The notes beneath the pieces are model-generated. The model was not told the origin of the DNA. It saw only the letters and a list, made by a program, of their open reading frames with translations, and searched no databases. 40,643 nt of DNA. Origin: a virus. This document shows, in pieces, positions 33,866 through 40,232 of the stretch. A program made the position numbers and the translations under genes. Within the stretch, counting starts at the first letter, position 1, and every line of letters starts with the position of its first letter. The DNA lies in IMG/VR virus record IMGVR_UViG_3300002334_000163, positions 1 through 40,643 of that record; one strand, 5' to 3'.

Positions 33866-34033
33866 TTAACGTCTAATGAAGAGGTAGCAGATGTCCTCCT
33901 TACGTCCTACGTATGCCTCTGCCTCATCCACATGGCAGAGACTAGGTCTATTGGTATGGAACTTACAATCCTGACACTTAACCTCTGTAATATCAATGTT
34001 GCTTCTATCTCTATTCTCATTCACTTTAGTCAT
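33866..34033 (-). CDS. Small Cys-rich protein (55 aa)
   Basis: AAGGAG with correct spacing precedes ATG 34033. The product contains VKCQDCKFHTNRPSLCHVDE and a fourth Cys near ICYLF, giving a Cys4-type metal site. It ends 69 nt before the ligase start. A short inverted repeat (TAGGGCT/AGCCCTA) in that gap may be a local mRNA structure. Confidence 0.65.
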   Translation of the reverse strand: MTKVNENRDRSNIDITEVKCQDCKFHTNRPSLCHVDEAEAYVGRKEDICYLFIRR

Positions 34034-34071
34034 TACTTAACTCCTTTATCCCCATCACTCATACTTAGCTC

Positions 34072-35343
34072 CTATAACTTAATTGTACGGATAAACCCCG
34101 CTATTGCAGTCCTTTCACCATCATCAGCTATCTTATTAGTGAAGGACAGATTGATAGCCTGAGGTAGTGGTAGATGAGCCTCCTCATGTATACTCAGCAT
34201 TACCATAAGACCCCGTGGACTCAGAGTCAGACTAATCTCATCCTTAGCATACCCACTCCTAACTAAGTTCGCTAGAGAGATTAACTTCCGTATATCTGTA
34301 CTCTTAATCTTAGGATACCTCTTAGTGAGCATCTTAAGTTCCTGCCCTTCGCTTAAGTAGTCCACCTTAATAGTGATACCGATACGATCAAGAGTACTGG
34401 TGTCCTGTAATTGAGTAGACCCAAACTTACCTATATCATCACCAGTACCTAGGACATTATCAGTAGTGAAGATACGTGCCTCTACTACAGGTATGATAGT
34501 CTTATCCTTAACTGTTCCAGGCATATCATCAATGATTAAGACACCACCCTTCTCCAATAAGCTCTGAAGAGTCATCATAATACCAGCAGGGATCTTAAAG
34601 ATCTCATCAATACAGATCATGTATCCCTGCATCAAGCCTTGAGGAAGCATGCCTAGTTTGAAGTCCATACCACCGACCTCAGCCCATGGCATACCTAGGA
34701 AGGATGCAGGATCAACACCATCCTTACCACCTAGCTTCATGTATGGTTGTTGTATCCATGCAGCGAACTGGTGGATAGCAGTAGTCTTACCAGTACCTGG
34801 GTATCCCTGGAGCAGTATCCTCTCATTCAGCTTATAGCCAATGATGATAGCCTCAAGTACATTAGCATCCCAGTAGTACTCCTCATTCACATCCGGGATA
34901 TCTTGACTTAACTCATTATCCCAGTGACCATGGGGGTAGAAGGAGAATACATGATCTACTCCACTGTCCGGCAATCTTCCATCCGTGATATCACTGAGCT
35001 TAAGCTCTCCATCACCTGTTATCACCGGAATTACTTCGGGTTCCTTCGGCTCCTCCTCTTTCTTCTTCGCTAGAGAACCGAAGTTACCAGCCTCACTGTC
35101 CAGTAAATCGTCTAAGGCCTGTTGGTCATTACTCTTGACCGAAAGAATATCACCTATATCCATAGCACTCCCTTGCTCCTCGTTTTCCTCAGTTATATTC
35201 CTCTTAATCTTACTAGGAAGCATAAACACATCACAGTTATCTAAGTGTACATCACCATCACTATCTATAAATACTATAGTATCAATACCTTTGTACTTAT
35301 ATCTATCATCATACTCAACTTCATCCCCTGCTTCAAGCCTCAT
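34072..35343 (-). CDS. MoxR/CobS-like AAA+ ATPase
   Basis: The 423-residue protein has an acidic N-terminal 150 residues and an AAA+ domain with Walker A GYPGTGKTT (180-188), Walker B MICIDE (242-247) and a sensor-2-like STLDRIGITIKVDYL region. MoxR-type proteins such as CobS of cobaltochelatase act with a VWA partner, here the adjacent gene. In phages the pair is common but its target is unknown. It could remodel a complex or insert metal into a cofactor. Confidence 0.8.
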   Translation of the reverse strand: MRLEAGDEVEYDDRYKYKGIDTIVFIDSDGDVHLDNCDVFMLPSKIKRNITEENEEQGSAMDIGDILSVKSNDQQALDDLLDSEAGNFGSLAKKKEEEPKEPEVIPVITGDGELKLSDITDGRLPDSGVDHVFSFYPHGHWDNELSQDIPDVNEEYYWDANVLEAIIIGYKLNERILLQGYPGTGKTTAIHQFAAWIQQPYMKLGGKDGVDPASFLGMPWAEVGGMDFKLGMLPQGLMQGYMICIDEIFKIPAGIMMTLQSLLEKGGVLIIDDMPGTVKDKTIIPVVEARIFTTDNVLGTGDDIGKFGSTQLQDTSTLDRIGITIKVDYLSEGQELKMLTKRYPKIKSTDIRKLISLANLVRSGYAKDEISLTLSPRGLMVMLSIHEEAHLPLPQAINLSFTNKIADDGERTAIAGFIRTIKL

Positions 35344-35354
35344 AGCTCCACCTC

Positions 35355-36974
35355 CTACCTAATTATATTCTTAGACATAACCTGAAGGATAGCTGGCTCT
35401 AAGTCCTCAGCATCATTAATAGTCTGGAAGTTACTATAGTAGTCCTCTACACATTGAGTGAAGATACCTATAGCAGCTAGGTTTACCCTACCATCCTCCT
35501 CTATACTCTTGCATACTTTGCGTAAGTACATTCCACTATCACCATACCCATTACCCGCTGGTTGTCCATCAGATAGGACTAGGAGTACTTTACTACGCTC
35601 CTTCCTATGCAATAGATGCTCCATACAGTACGTCAATGCCTCTCCATCACTATTACAACCCATGCTGACGTTATAGCTTAAGAAGCGTTTAACGAGTACC
35701 TCTCTAGAGACTAGTGTCTCCCCATATCTCCTGAATTGGTGGTATAGGTTCATACTCTGGCTAGTACTGAAGCCTATGATCTCATGGTTTATCTTAAGGT
35801 CTTGTAGTATGAGACTAGTAGCTATACAAGAAGCTGAAGCATACCTAAACTTAGTGCCAGACATAGAGCCACTACAATCACAGAGGATGGATACCGCTGT
35901 CTCAATCTCAAGCCTACTACTATTCTTCTGCTTAAAGATTGATGGGATACCCCCACCCCTATTAGTATAGACTCTACTGATAGCCTTATTATTAAGCCTA
36001 CCCTTCTTAAGTCCATACTCATAGCCTGATTGACGCATACTTAAGAGGTGACGCTTGACCTTCTTACTCAGCTTCAGTGTATCAAGCAGCCTATTAAGCT
36101 CAGCTACTTCAGGCTGACGTACCTCCATATTAGGCACCACCTCTCTAGAGAACTCTTGAGCATCCCTAGGTATATACTCATGGCTATCCCAATCATACTC
36201 CACCTCCATCTTAGTGGATTGACCAAGGATATTAGCAGACTCTAGGGCCTCTGAGGCATTGAAGCCTACACCATGCTCCTCTGCTCCCCCTTCATCCTTG
36301 ATACTACTATCTCCAGGCTGATCCCCCTGTCCGTCTTCATTATCTCCTCCTCTATCTTTGCCACCCTCACCTTCTTCATCATTACCACCCTCCTGTTGAT
36401 CCTCTTGCTCTTGCTCCACTGTCTCCACTAGCTGAACTAACTCTCTTAGCTCCTCCTCAGTACTGCAATGGTTGAGCTTAGGTATGAATCCATTCCTCTC
36501 TAGAGTACTTAACTCATCATCGTGGACATAGGATTGCCAATCATTCCTAGCCCTAGTCAATGTATGCATAAGTTGCTCTAACTTATCATCACCTATACTA
36601 GAGGTATCGAAGCCATCCATAATCCTACTTCTATGATTACTAAGAATCTCATCTCTACCCTCGTACTCCCCTAGCTTAGCCCTCTCAGCTATATAGTCCG
36701 TGAGTAATCTATGAGTTGCCTCACTACGACTACCCTCCTCATACTGTTGGGACTGAGTAAAGGCTACCTCCTTAAAGTTATGACTGATACACCTATGTAA
36801 CTCAGGTTCATATACATCAAGATTCTCAGGACTCGGGGCGGATAAGTGGATAGTACCATTATGAGAGTATGGTCTGAAGGTAGCATCACCACGGGAGCTA
36901 ATGTTGATCTTGATATCATCTTGGTTAGCCAATGATTTGGCGAATGTTAAGCTACTGTTCAAATCCCACCGCAT
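35355..36974 (-). CDS. CobT-like VWA-domain protein (partner of the AAA+ ATPase)
   Basis: The 539-residue protein has a helical N-terminal part, a very acidic low-complexity middle (EEGEGGKDRGGDNEDGQGDQ), and a C-terminal VWA domain with MIDAS motif ILCDCSGSMSG (Asp366, Ser368, Ser370) and VLLVLSDGQPAG. The domain order matches CobT of aerobic cobaltochelatase and other MoxR-VWA partners. It is 11 nt upstream of the ATPase gene in the same direction. The metal or protein client is unknown. Confidence 0.8.
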   Translation of the reverse strand: MRWDLNSSLTFAKSLANQDDIKINISSRGDATFRPYSHNGTIHLSAPSPENLDVYEPELHRCISHNFKEVAFTQSQQYEEGSRSEATHRLLTDYIAERAKLGEYEGRDEILSNHRSRIMDGFDTSSIGDDKLEQLMHTLTRARNDWQSYVHDDELSTLERNGFIPKLNHCSTEEELRELVQLVETVEQEQEDQQEGGNDEEGEGGKDRGGDNEDGQGDQPGDSSIKDEGGAEEHGVGFNASEALESANILGQSTKMEVEYDWDSHEYIPRDAQEFSREVVPNMEVRQPEVAELNRLLDTLKLSKKVKRHLLSMRQSGYEYGLKKGRLNNKAISRVYTNRGGGIPSIFKQKNSSRLEIETAVSILCDCSGSMSGTKFRYASASCIATSLILQDLKINHEIIGFSTSQSMNLYHQFRRYGETLVSREVLVKRFLSYNVSMGCNSDGEALTYCMEHLLHRKERSKVLLVLSDGQPAGNGYGDSGMYLRKVCKSIEEDGRVNLAAIGIFTQCVEDYYSNFQTINDAEDLEPAILQVMSKNIIR

Positions 36975-36995
36975 ACTTATTCCTCCTTAAGTTAA

Positions 36996-37010
36996 TTATT
37001 ATCATAATAA
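36996..37010. promoter_or_regulatory. AT-rich palindrome upstream of the CobT/CobS pair
   Basis: TTATTAT-C-ATAATAA is a 15-nt palindrome with a 1-nt centre in the 57-nt gap before the CobT-like gene. Beside it are AAGTATACTT and TACTTAAGTA, also palindromic. This could hold an operator or promoter, but no confident -35/-10 pair is visible. AAGGAGG at 36983-36990 is the RBS. Confidence 0.4.
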
Positions 37011-37031
37011 GTATACTTAAGTATTAATTAC

Positions 37032-37181
37032 TTAATCCTCTACCCGATCTAGATCCTTTATCACCTTATCTACAATCTCAAGTATTTCTCCCCTAGGGCC
37101 AATAGAGCGACCACTTTTAAGGATAATAGTAATCTTAGTAATAGCCTCAAGTAATATCATTGTCCTATTTTCCCACTTCAT
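37032..37181 (-). CDS. Small hypothetical helical protein (49 aa)
   Basis: Its ATG overlaps the previous stop as TAATG. The product (MKWENRTMILLEAITKITII followed by a basic and acidic helix) is compact and soluble. No family is recognised. Confidence 0.6.
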   Translation of the reverse strand: MKWENRTMILLEAITKITIILKSGRSIGPRGEILEIVDKVIKDLDRVED

Positions 37182-37444
37182 TACTTAACCCTCTGCCTTT
37201 TAAGCACCTTAATGCTGGCCTTATTTACCCTTGTACTGCGCTTAATACCCTCAAGTATACCTAAGCACCTTCGGGACTTAGTGTCCTTCTCTGGGCGATT
37301 CTTGCACTCCTCAAGGGTATCCTCCAGACCAGTACGGATGAATGACATATGCATATTACGGTACTGGAGTAGTCTAATGTCACTCTTAAGTATACTATTC
37401 CGTACCGTCTTAAAGGATGCCTTAGTCTTAGTTAATTGTCTCAT
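37181..37444 (-). CDS. Small basic hypothetical protein (87 aa)
   Basis: Strongly basic (RQLTKTKASFKTVRNSILKS, then KASIKVLKRQRVK at the end) and helical, which suggests nucleic-acid binding. It overlaps the next gene by 17 nt. No family is recognised. Confidence 0.6.
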   Translation of the reverse strand: MRQLTKTKASFKTVRNSILKSDIRLLQYRNMHMSFIRTGLEDTLEECKNRPEKDTKSRRCLGILEGIKRSTRVNKASIKVLKRQRVK

Positions 37445-37706
37445 TACCCTCTACCATAGTTAAGGTAGTCTTAGTGACTTCATCCAGTGCCTCTTCAGTA
37501 TCCTCCCCCGAGAGGAACTTAACCAGTACAATAGCTCGCTTAAGTACTAGTAGATCAAGCTCCATCTCCTCAGGTATAGGTAAGCCAACCTTATCAGCTA
37601 CCTTAAATATGGACTGGAGAGAGCTTAAAGCTGTACTCAGGACTATAATAGTAGCCTTCTCCATCTCACTCTGTACTTGGTCTTTACTCTGCTCTTTATT
37701 ACTCAT
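37428..37706 (-). CDS. Small hypothetical helical protein (92 aa)
   Basis: Polar N-terminus (MSNKEQSKDQVQSEMEK) followed by helices (STALSSLQSIFKVADKVGLP, LDLLVLKRAIVLVKFLSGED). It starts within the ATGA overlap of its upstream neighbour. Function unknown. Confidence 0.6.
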   Translation of the reverse strand: MSNKEQSKDQVQSEMEKATIIVLSTALSSLQSIFKVADKVGLPIPEEMELDLLVLKRAIVLVKFLSGEDTEEALDEVTKTTLTMVEGNETIN

Positions 37707-37879
37707 AATTGGACTCCCCTTTTCCTATTCATCTCTCTAGAGACACTGCTTTTACCCTCTATGGACTTAGCATAAGCCTCTACCTTGATACTTCTGGACT
37801 TCCTAAGCTCTTTATAAGCCTTCTTACTTAAGAAGTCTCTGCCTTCCTTACGCACTATAATAGTATTGCTAGAACGCAT
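37703..37879 (-). CDS. Small basic protein (58 aa)
   Basis: ATG 37879 lies within the upstream gene's end and its stop overlaps the next start (ATGA). The product is basic (VRKEGRDFLSKKAYKELRKS) and contains a VSRE segment from the TCTCTAGAGA copy at 37734. No family is recognised. Confidence 0.6.
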   Translation of the reverse strand: MRSSNTIIVRKEGRDFLSKKAYKELRKSRSIKVEAYAKSIEGKSSVSREMNRKRGVQL

Positions 37880-38189
37880 AGTGATCCTCTATCCATTGTT
37901 TAGACTCTCTAAGACCCATCTTCATCTCATTCCTAAGGTGCTTAATCATCTTAATCTTAGGGTATTCATTACCTGAATGTATAGCAGTAAGTGCCTCAAG
38001 TACCTCTAATGGGACTCCATCTACATCTGGATATCTACTATCTATAACCTTACGGCAATCTCCAAGGGGTATATAGTGTCCATTAGATAGGATAATCATA
38101 TTCCTTAGGTGTATAGCTAAGTCTTGATGACAACACTTACGACTATGAAGATCATCAAGTATCTTACCAACTATTTGTTCATTATCCAT
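37869..38189 (-). CDS. Protein with ribosomal L7/L12-like C-terminal segment
   Basis: The 106-residue protein has an N-terminal part with CCHQDLAIHLRNMIIL and a C-terminus (YPKIKMIKHLRNEMKMGLRE, SKQWIEDHY) resembling the L7/L12 C-terminal fold (K.IK.LRE.TGLGLKEAK.W.E). Proteins with this fold occur as small accessory proteins in phages. AAGGAGGT precedes ATG 38189. The function is unknown. Confidence 0.6.
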   Translation of the reverse strand: MDNEQIVGKILDDLHSRKCCHQDLAIHLRNMIILSNGHYIPLGDCRKVIDSRYPDVDGVPLEVLEALTAIHSGNEYPKIKMIKHLRNEMKMGLRESKQWIEDHYAF

Positions 38190-38475
38190 GTTACCTCCTT
38201 ATGTTCACTTCTCTAGTATGTACTTAATTTAACTTAATTCTCTGAAGGGATAGACAATGCGCTATCGGTACCAATAACTTATTATTAAGCCTATCCCTTC
38301 AAGGAATTAACTTATGGTTTATTATGACTCGTGAGCAGTTCACTAGGACTACTGTAGCCATACTATACCTATGTTAATACCTTATGTACTTATTAACTCC
38401 CCTGGAGTACTACCTACTTATACCCTTATGGGCGGGCCTCTAGCTCTAGCATCTTTATTATTATTATCCATTATC
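38190..38475. other. 286-nt gap with long stem and no clear gene
   Basis: Apart from the inverted repeat at 38231-38313, the gap holds only frames of about 20 codons (for example MATVVLVNCSRVIINHKLIP from about 38361) with weak RBS. A GC-rich 12-mer (TGGGCGGGCCTC, 38429-38440) recurs inverted at 40625-40636. No tRNA is seen. It may carry a leader RNA or a replication or regulatory element. Confidence 0.5.
38231..38313. repeat. Inverted repeat (23-nt arms, 37-nt loop), structured region
   Basis: Arms 38231-38253 and 38291-38313 match at 20 of 23 positions, with a perfect 11-bp core (TGAAGGGATAG/CTATCCCTTCA). It sits in the 5' leader of the L7/L12-like protein gene. No T-tract follows on either side. 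The loop has GGTACC and AT-rich stretches. Confidence 0.85.
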
Positions 38476-38592
38476 CTATCCTCCATATCCTTTAGTATAT
38501 CCAGTCATTACATCACATAAGTCCACTACCTCAGGCTCCATCCAATCTATATGGAAGTACATTAGGTATCCATACTCATCCTCATAGATCAT
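38476..38592 (-). CDS. Small acidic protein (38 aa)
   Basis: GAGGGG precedes ATG 38592 at a suitable distance and the gene begins 4 nt after the upstream stop. The short product (MIYEDEYGYLMYFHIDWMEP, then EVVDLCDVMTGYTKGYGG) is acidic and aromatic. Small early acidic peptides of this kind can bind host enzymes, but nothing shows that here. Confidence 0.5.
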   Translation of the reverse strand: MIYEDEYGYLMYFHIDWMEPEVVDLCDVMTGYTKGYGG

Positions 38593-38596
38593 AACT

Positions 38597-38854
38597 CTAC
38601 CCCTCAATAGGTTCAATAGTGATAGCTTCAGTCACCCTAATCCAATCCATATCCTCAAATACGCCATCCATATCCTTACTATTATTGCCCCATGCTAGGC
38701 CATCCTCAAGGCATACCAAGCAGTACTCTGGTTTATCAGATATTCCGGTGGTATTAGCAAGGATGTAGTGATCCTCATCAGTATTCTTGAAGATATCCCC
38801 AATGGTGAACTTATGTTCTACTCTACCAGTAACATGTACTCTATTATTAGCCAT
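38597..38854 (-). CDS. Small hypothetical protein (85 aa)
   Basis: It starts behind GATAGAGG and follows promoter module A directly. The sequence is acidic and beta-rich (VHVTGRVEHKFTIGDIFKNT, EYCLVCLEDGLAW). No family is recognised. As the first gene behind a strong promoter candidate, it may be made early and abundantly. Confidence 0.65.
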   Translation of the reverse strand: MANNRVHVTGRVEHKFTIGDIFKNTDEDHYILANTTGISDKPEYCLVCLEDGLAWGNNSKDMDGVFEDMDWIRVTEAITIEPIEG

Positions 38855-38876
38855 AGTTTATACCTCTATCCCTATT

Positions 38877-38954
38877 ATTATATCTAGGTTAATTCCTAGT
38901 CAAGTACATGTCTAGTTGACTTAATTGTCTCTAGAGTACTTAAGCAGTAATTAA
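38877..38954 (-). promoter_or_regulatory. Early promoter module A
   Basis: On the - strand, TTGACT (38898-38903) and TATAAT (38877-38882) are 15 nt apart and point toward the gene at 38597-38854. Upstream lies an inverted second TTGACT (AGTCAA) and a block, CTAGAGTACTTAAG with GCAGTAATTAA, that reaches the stop codon of the preceding gene. The same arrangement recurs in module B. Confidence 0.65.
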
Positions 38955-39526
38955 ACACTCTTTAAGGTAGCGACATGCACTGATAAAGTCTGGAATTGGT
39001 CAAGTATATCACTATACTCAATCTTCTTAGCCTTCCCCATTGCTACATCAATACCCTTAATAAGCCGAGTAATGGCTTCTAAGGAAGTCTCCGTACCTGT
39101 ACAGAGCTTGAGGATACCACATCTAGCAGCTACCTTTCCATCTCCAGGTAGCAGTACACTACACATACCAGCCTTTACAATCTTGGCTATATCACTTGTA
39201 TACTTCATAATTGGTCGAGTCTTCTTATCTGTAGACCAAGCGACCTGACCCTTGGCAGTCTTCTGCAATTCCTGCCCTTCCTTCAGTATTTCCTTCTTAA
39301 GGTGGTCTTGTAGTGCTTCCCTGATCTTATCTTGATCCTCATATTGCTCCAGTATGTCCCAGTCTATGTTTCCCTCAAGGTTTCCTAGGAGGTTACTCCA
39401 AAGTTTACCTTGATTATTACTTAGATTACTCTCAGCGTTACTTGTGAGATTACCAGCATTGAGGACTGACGCCATATCTCTATTTTTAATTACTTCATAC
39501 TTCAGTGCTTTTGTTGTATCACTCAT
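38951..39526 (-). CDS. Hypothetical early protein (191 aa)
   Basis: It starts behind GGAGAGG and follows promoter module B. The product is helical (EQYEDQDKIREALQDHLKKE, SLEAITRLIKGIDVAMGKAK) with a Ser/Asn-rich N-terminal region (NAGNLTSNAESNLSNN). No domain is recognised. A gene lying between two identical promoter modules suggests high early expression. Confidence 0.65.
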   Translation of the reverse strand: MSDTTKALKYEVIKNRDMASVLNAGNLTSNAESNLSNNQGKLWSNLLGNLEGNIDWDILEQYEDQDKIREALQDHLKKEILKEGQELQKTAKGQVAWSTDKKTRPIMKYTSDIAKIVKAGMCSVLLPGDGKVAARCGILKLCTGTETSLEAITRLIKGIDVAMGKAKKIEYSDILDQFQTLSVHVATLKSV

Positions 39527-39543
39527 GTTATACCTCTCCGGTT

Positions 39544-39619
39544 ATTTATCCTAGGTTAATTCCTAGTCAAGTACTCTAGTTGACTTTATATCCACCTAGA
39601 GTACTTAAGCAGTAATTAA
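39544..39619 (-). promoter_or_regulatory. Early promoter module B
   Basis: TTGACT (39565-39570) and ATAAAT (39544-39549) are 15 nt apart. The 20 nt from 39551 to 39570 are identical to 38884-38903 of module A. An inverted AGTCAA copy sits nearby (AGTCAA-CTAGAGTAC-TTGACT), which could serve as an operator, and the CTAGAGTACTTAAG block is shared as well. Confidence 0.65.
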
Positions 39620-39684
39620 GCTATACTATCCGTATTATATCCGAGTGGTGTTGCCAGAGGGGTCTTCTTAGCATCCTCAGCCAT
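39616..39684 (-). CDS. Very small ORF (22 aa), tentative
   Basis: MAEDAKKTPLATPLGYNTDS plus IA ends in TAA at the module B boundary. The start overlaps a neighbouring frame end, and no good RBS is seen, so it is only a candidate leader peptide. Confidence 0.35.
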   Translation of the reverse strand: MAEDAKKTPLATPLGYNTDSIA

Positions 39685-39749
39685 ACGGATATGTTGAGTA
39701 TGCCCTGACTATCATCTCTGTATAGCTGAAGAGTCCATCCTTATAGTGT

Positions 39750-39809
39750 TCAAGAGTAAAGAGTAGTCTCAATTTGATCTGTGGGGGATACTTTTGTAGT
39801 CTTTGCCAT
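39750..39809 (-). CDS. Very small ORF (19 aa), possibly frameshifted
   Basis: AGGAGAGG precedes ATG 39809 and gives MAKTTKVSPTDQIETTLYS before a stop. One base removed would continue the frame as LEHYKDGLFSYTEMIVRAYS with TYPYG to the TGA at 39677, so either a frameshift or a sequencing error may split one gene of about 43 codons. Confidence 0.4.
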   Translation of the reverse strand: MAKTTKVSPTDQIETTLYS

Positions 39810-39825
39810 GGTGTTACCTCTCCTG

Positions 39826-39909
39826 TTATCCTGAGATTATCATATCTAAGTCTGTTGTAGCCACGTAGTATAGCCAGATGAGTCCATCATACTCCATAGT
39901 TATAATCAT
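39826..39909 (-). CDS. Very small ORF (27 aa), tentative
   Basis: ACAGGAG is 7 nt before ATG 39909. The product is MIITMEYDGLIWLYYVATTD with DLDMIISG at its end, partly hydrophobic. It may be a leader peptide of the early region. Confidence 0.45.
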   Translation of the reverse strand: MIITMEYDGLIWLYYVATTDLDMIISG

Positions 39910-39960
39910 GTTATACTCCTGTTATACTTAATTTATACTTCCTGTCTATTATAAACTCTA

Positions 39961-40004
39961 TAAGGCTACTGAGGTACTTAGTATTACTTACTTCAGTAGC
40001 CTTA
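39961..40004. terminator. Hairpin, 12-bp perfect stem, possible terminator
   Basis: Arms 39961-39972 (TAAGGCTACTGA) and 39993-40004 (TCAGTAGCCTTA) enclose a 20-nt loop. On the - strand it is followed by TAGAGTTTATAAT and AGAC. There is no clear U-tract, but the position between the right-end region and the early leader peptides makes termination or a processing site likely. Confidence 0.55.
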
Positions 40005-40025
40005 ACAATTTACAATACAAGATAC

Positions 40026-40232
40026 TTAGAGCTTGCTAAGGCCCCTTTCTCTCTGGACTAGGTCATTACCTAGCCATTCTACTCTATCCTTAATCGGTTT
40101 ACCAGAGTACACACATTGTAGTGCAACTGTTACCTGGAAGTAGTTCGTAGGCTTACTAGGCCTATACCTTATACGCTTTGTCCCTTTTAGACTGGAGGAG
40201 GGTTGCCATAATCCTTCCTCAGCGCTTACCAA
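40026..40232 (-). CDS. Possible small protein (68 aa), TTG start
   Basis: A TTG start behind GGAG gives a frame with RIRYRPSKPTNYFQVTVALQ and VEWLGNDLVQRERGLSKL, which looks protein-like in composition. Only the C-terminal part carries this phage's codon style, and an in-frame TAA lies 15 nt upstream of the start. No family is recognised. Confidence 0.35.
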   Translation of the reverse strand: MVSAEEGLWQPSSSLKGTKRIRYRPSKPTNYFQVTVALQCVYSGKPIKDRVEWLGNDLVQRERGLSKL

